This document shows, piece after piece, positions 12,319 to 13,841 of a DNA stretch of 13,841 nt. Numbering within the stretch: the first letter of the stretch is position 1; every line of letters starts with the position of its first letter. The notes under the pieces were generated by a model. It saw nothing but the letters and a program-made list of their open reading frames with translations, was not told the origin of the DNA and did not search any database. The stretch is taken from NCBI GenBank assembly GCA_903876465.1, contig CAIRAF010000026.1, positions 1 through 13,841 on the forward strand, given 5' to 3'. The stretch comes from an uncultured bacterium. GTDB taxonomy: Bacteria; Patescibacteriota; Minisyncoccia; Phycocordibacterales; PALSA-1337. The translations under genes were made by a program, and so were the position numbers.

Positions 12319-12328
12319 GCTCAAATAA

Positions 12329-12337
12329 TGCTACACT
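12329..12337 (+). promoter_or_regulatory. Extended -10 of the RNase R gene
   Basis: TGC followed by TACACT (12332-12337), 10 nt before the ATG at 12348, predicts a leader of about 4 nt. There is no Shine-Dalgarno sequence and no clear -35. Confidence 0.45.
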
Positions 12338-12347
12338 CGTCTCTACG

Positions 12348-13841
12348 ATGAAACCTCAGTCAATACAGCATTCTGGGCCTCAAAAAGGCACTCAAAAGCC
12401 ATCAAATAGCATAACAGGACGTATATCAACCACTCGTAAAGGAGCTGGCTATATTGATGATCCAGATCCACGCAAAGACTCAATATATATAGAAGAAAAT
12501 ACCCTCAATACTGCTATGAATGGTGACTTGGTTGAAGTTAAAGTAAGTCAGAAAAACATTCGTGGAGTTAAGACTCCGGTCGGCCAAATAATTAAAATTG
12601 TTGAACGAGCCAAAGATACTTTCGTTGGAATTGTCACAATTGTTAATAACGAGTATATTGTCATACCTGATGATAAGAAAGCGTATTTTTATTTTATGCT
12701 TGTAGGTGAAAATTTAAAAAATCTCAAGAAAGATGACAAGGTATACATTAAATTCCTCTCTTGGACTGACTCAAAAGATAAGCCAAAAGCAACTCTCTTA
12801 AAGGTTCTTGGTAAAAAAGGTGTGAATAATGTTGAGATGGAATCTATTGTTCTTGAAAAAGGCTTTGAAGTTGGTTTTCCAAAGGCGGTTGAGAAAGAGG
12901 CAGAATCTATCGAAAAGAATGAAAGAGTAATCAGTGCTGAAGAAATAAAGAAGCGCCGTGATATTCGTGGCACACAAACTTTCACCATCGACCCTTTTGA
13001 CGCCAAAGACTTTGATGATGCTATTTCTTTTAAAAAATTAGAAGGGGGTCCAAATGCTGGAAAATATGAAATTGGCGTTCACATTGCCGACGTGTCTCAT
13101 TATGTTCGTGAAGGAGGCGCTCTTGATAAAGAGGCTGTAAAGCGTGGTTGTTCTATCTATCTTGTTGACCGAACTATACCAATGCTTCCAGAAGTGCTTT
13201 CAAATGATGTTTGTAGTTTGAATCCGCAAGAGGACAAACTTTCATTTTCAGCAATGTTTATTATTGATGATAAGGGCCACATCCATGAACGTTGGTTTGG
13301 TAGAACCGTTATGAACTCAACACATCGTTTTACCTATGAGACAGCTCAAGCTGTTATCGACGGTGAACCAACTAAAGTTGAAAAATATTCAAAAGGAATT
13401 CAGACAACTGCTTCAGCTGAAAAAGGTATGCAATATCGTGATCCGCTTTTAACCTTAAACAGGCTCGCTAAAATTCTCCAAAAAGAGAAGTTTTCAAAAG
13501 GTGCTATAGAATTTGATACACAGGAAATAAAATTTAGGCTTGATCCAAATGGAAAACCAATAGGAGTTTACGCATATGAAAGACTCGATACGCATAAGCT
13601 TGTTGAGGAATTTATGTTGCTTGCTAACCGTGAAGTAGCAAAATATGTTTTTGATCAAATTAAGAAAAAAGGGAAGCGCGACACCGGTGCTATTTATAGA
13701 ATTCACGATGCGCCTGACAAAGATAAGATAAAGAGTCTCGCATTATTCGTTAAAGCTCTTGGTTTTGATTTGCGTGCGGACAAAGACGGAGTTGTTACAG
13801 CTCACAATCTTAATGATCTTCTTGACCAAATTGAAGGTAAA
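12348..13841 (+). CDS. rnr: Ribonuclease R, RNB family (3' end outside the window)
   Basis: This is a processive 3'-5' exoribonuclease that degrades structured RNA. The frame stays open from the ATG at 12348 to the window edge (498 codons). Residues 1-20 are a Gln/Ser/Pro-rich tail. Residues 22-75 (ITGRISTTRKGAGYIDD onward) and about 85-165 look like the two N-terminal cold-shock/OB domains. The RNB catalytic domain starts near residue 205 with DIRGTQTFTIDPFDAKDF followed by DDA, whose Asp residues bind the catalytic metals, then GVHIADVSHYV, LDKEAVKRGCSIYLVDRTIPMLP, SLNPQEDKLSFSAMF and KLVEEFMLLANREVA. About a third of the protein, including the end of RNB and the S1 domain, lies beyond the window. 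Without it, RNase II cannot be formally excluded, though the extended N-terminus favours RNase R. Confidence 0.92.
   Translation, partial: MKPQSIQHSGPQKGTQKPSNSITGRISTTRKGAGYIDDPDPRKDSIYIEENTLNTAMNGDLVEVKVSQKNIRGVKTPVGQIIKIVERAKDTFVGIVTIVNNEYIVIPDDKKAYFYFMLVGENLKNLKKDDKVYIKFLSWTDSKDKPKATLLKVLGKKGVNNVEMESIVLEKGFEVGFPKAVEKEAESIEKNERVISAEEIKKRRDIRGTQTFTIDPFDAKDFDDAISFKKLEGGPNAGKYEIGVHIADVSHYVREGGALDKEAVKRGCSIYLVDRTIPMLPEVLSNDVCSLNPQEDKLSFSAMFIIDDKGHIHERWFGRTVMNSTHRFTYETAQAVIDGEPTKVEKYSKGIQTTASAEKGMQYRDPLLTLNRLAKILQKEKFSKGAIEFDTQEIKFRLDPNGKPIGVYAYERLDTHKLVEEFMLLANREVAKYVFDQIKKKGKRDTGAIYRIHDAPDKDKIKSLALFVKALGFDLRADKDGVVTAHNLNDLLDQIEGK

Noticed and set aside
12307..12324. TTG start six codons upstream for pgl
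   Set aside because: The codons cover the TATAAT promoter element, and the ATG at 12306 fits the family N-terminus.

Overview
The window looks like a chromosomal piece of a Candidate Phyla Radiation (Patescibacteria) genome, most likely of the Parcubacteria type. This is inferred from the moderately low G+C, very compact spacing, a short EF-Ts, a single-chain phenylalanyl-tRNA synthetase, a PrsW-family protease and several small membrane-anchored proteins of unknown role. No rRNA gene or species marker is present, so the lineage is an inference. There is no CRISPR array, insertion sequence or prophage. Most genes are core translation, replication and RNA-processing genes.

Layout. Bases 1-874 hold the 3' part of prfA (release factor 1), closed by an intrinsic terminator. 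A small reverse-strand gene of unknown function follows (959-1258). Then come rpsB (1426-2121), tsf (2205-2801), a small membrane-anchored hypothetical gene (2825-3202) and tRNA-Thr(UGU) at 3308. On the reverse strand, a GT2 glycosyltransferase gene (5372-4110) runs into a membrane-anchored thioredoxin-like gene (4094-3429). Divergent from that pair is a monomeric, mitochondrial-type PheRS (5460-6602), followed by gyrB (6728-8890). A shared terminator separates gyrB from a reverse-strand block: tRNA-Val(GAC), tsaD, prsW and hsp20 (11476 down to 8956). Next comes pgl on the reverse strand (12306-11596) and, divergent from it, the 5' part of an RNase R gene (12348 to the window end).

How the genes work together. 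Most products serve translation: S2, EF-Ts, RF1, PheRS, two tRNAs and TsaD, which makes t6A on tRNAs reading ANN codons and so probably acts on the tRNA-Thr encoded here. RNase R serves RNA turnover, GyrB supercoiling, Hsp20 and PrsW stress and membrane quality control, and Pgl the oxidative pentose phosphate branch.

Two observations deserve most attention. First, both tRNA genes, about 8 kb apart and on opposite strands, are preceded by the same roughly 70-80 nt element. It has an identical 13-base box, a hairpin with a 4-nt loop whose arms differ in sequence but stay paired, and an AT-rich hairpin whose last base is the first base of the tRNA. The substitutions between copies mostly keep pairing, so this is a candidate structured tRNA leader. 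Second, many genes lack a Shine-Dalgarno site and have a -10 hexamer, often with an extended TGn, 6 to 11 nt before the ATG. That predicts leaderless or nearly leaderless mRNAs and settles several start codons (PheRS, Pgl, GT2). tsaD starts only 3 nt after the tRNA-Val 3' end, so tRNA processing would itself create a nearly leaderless tsaD mRNA.
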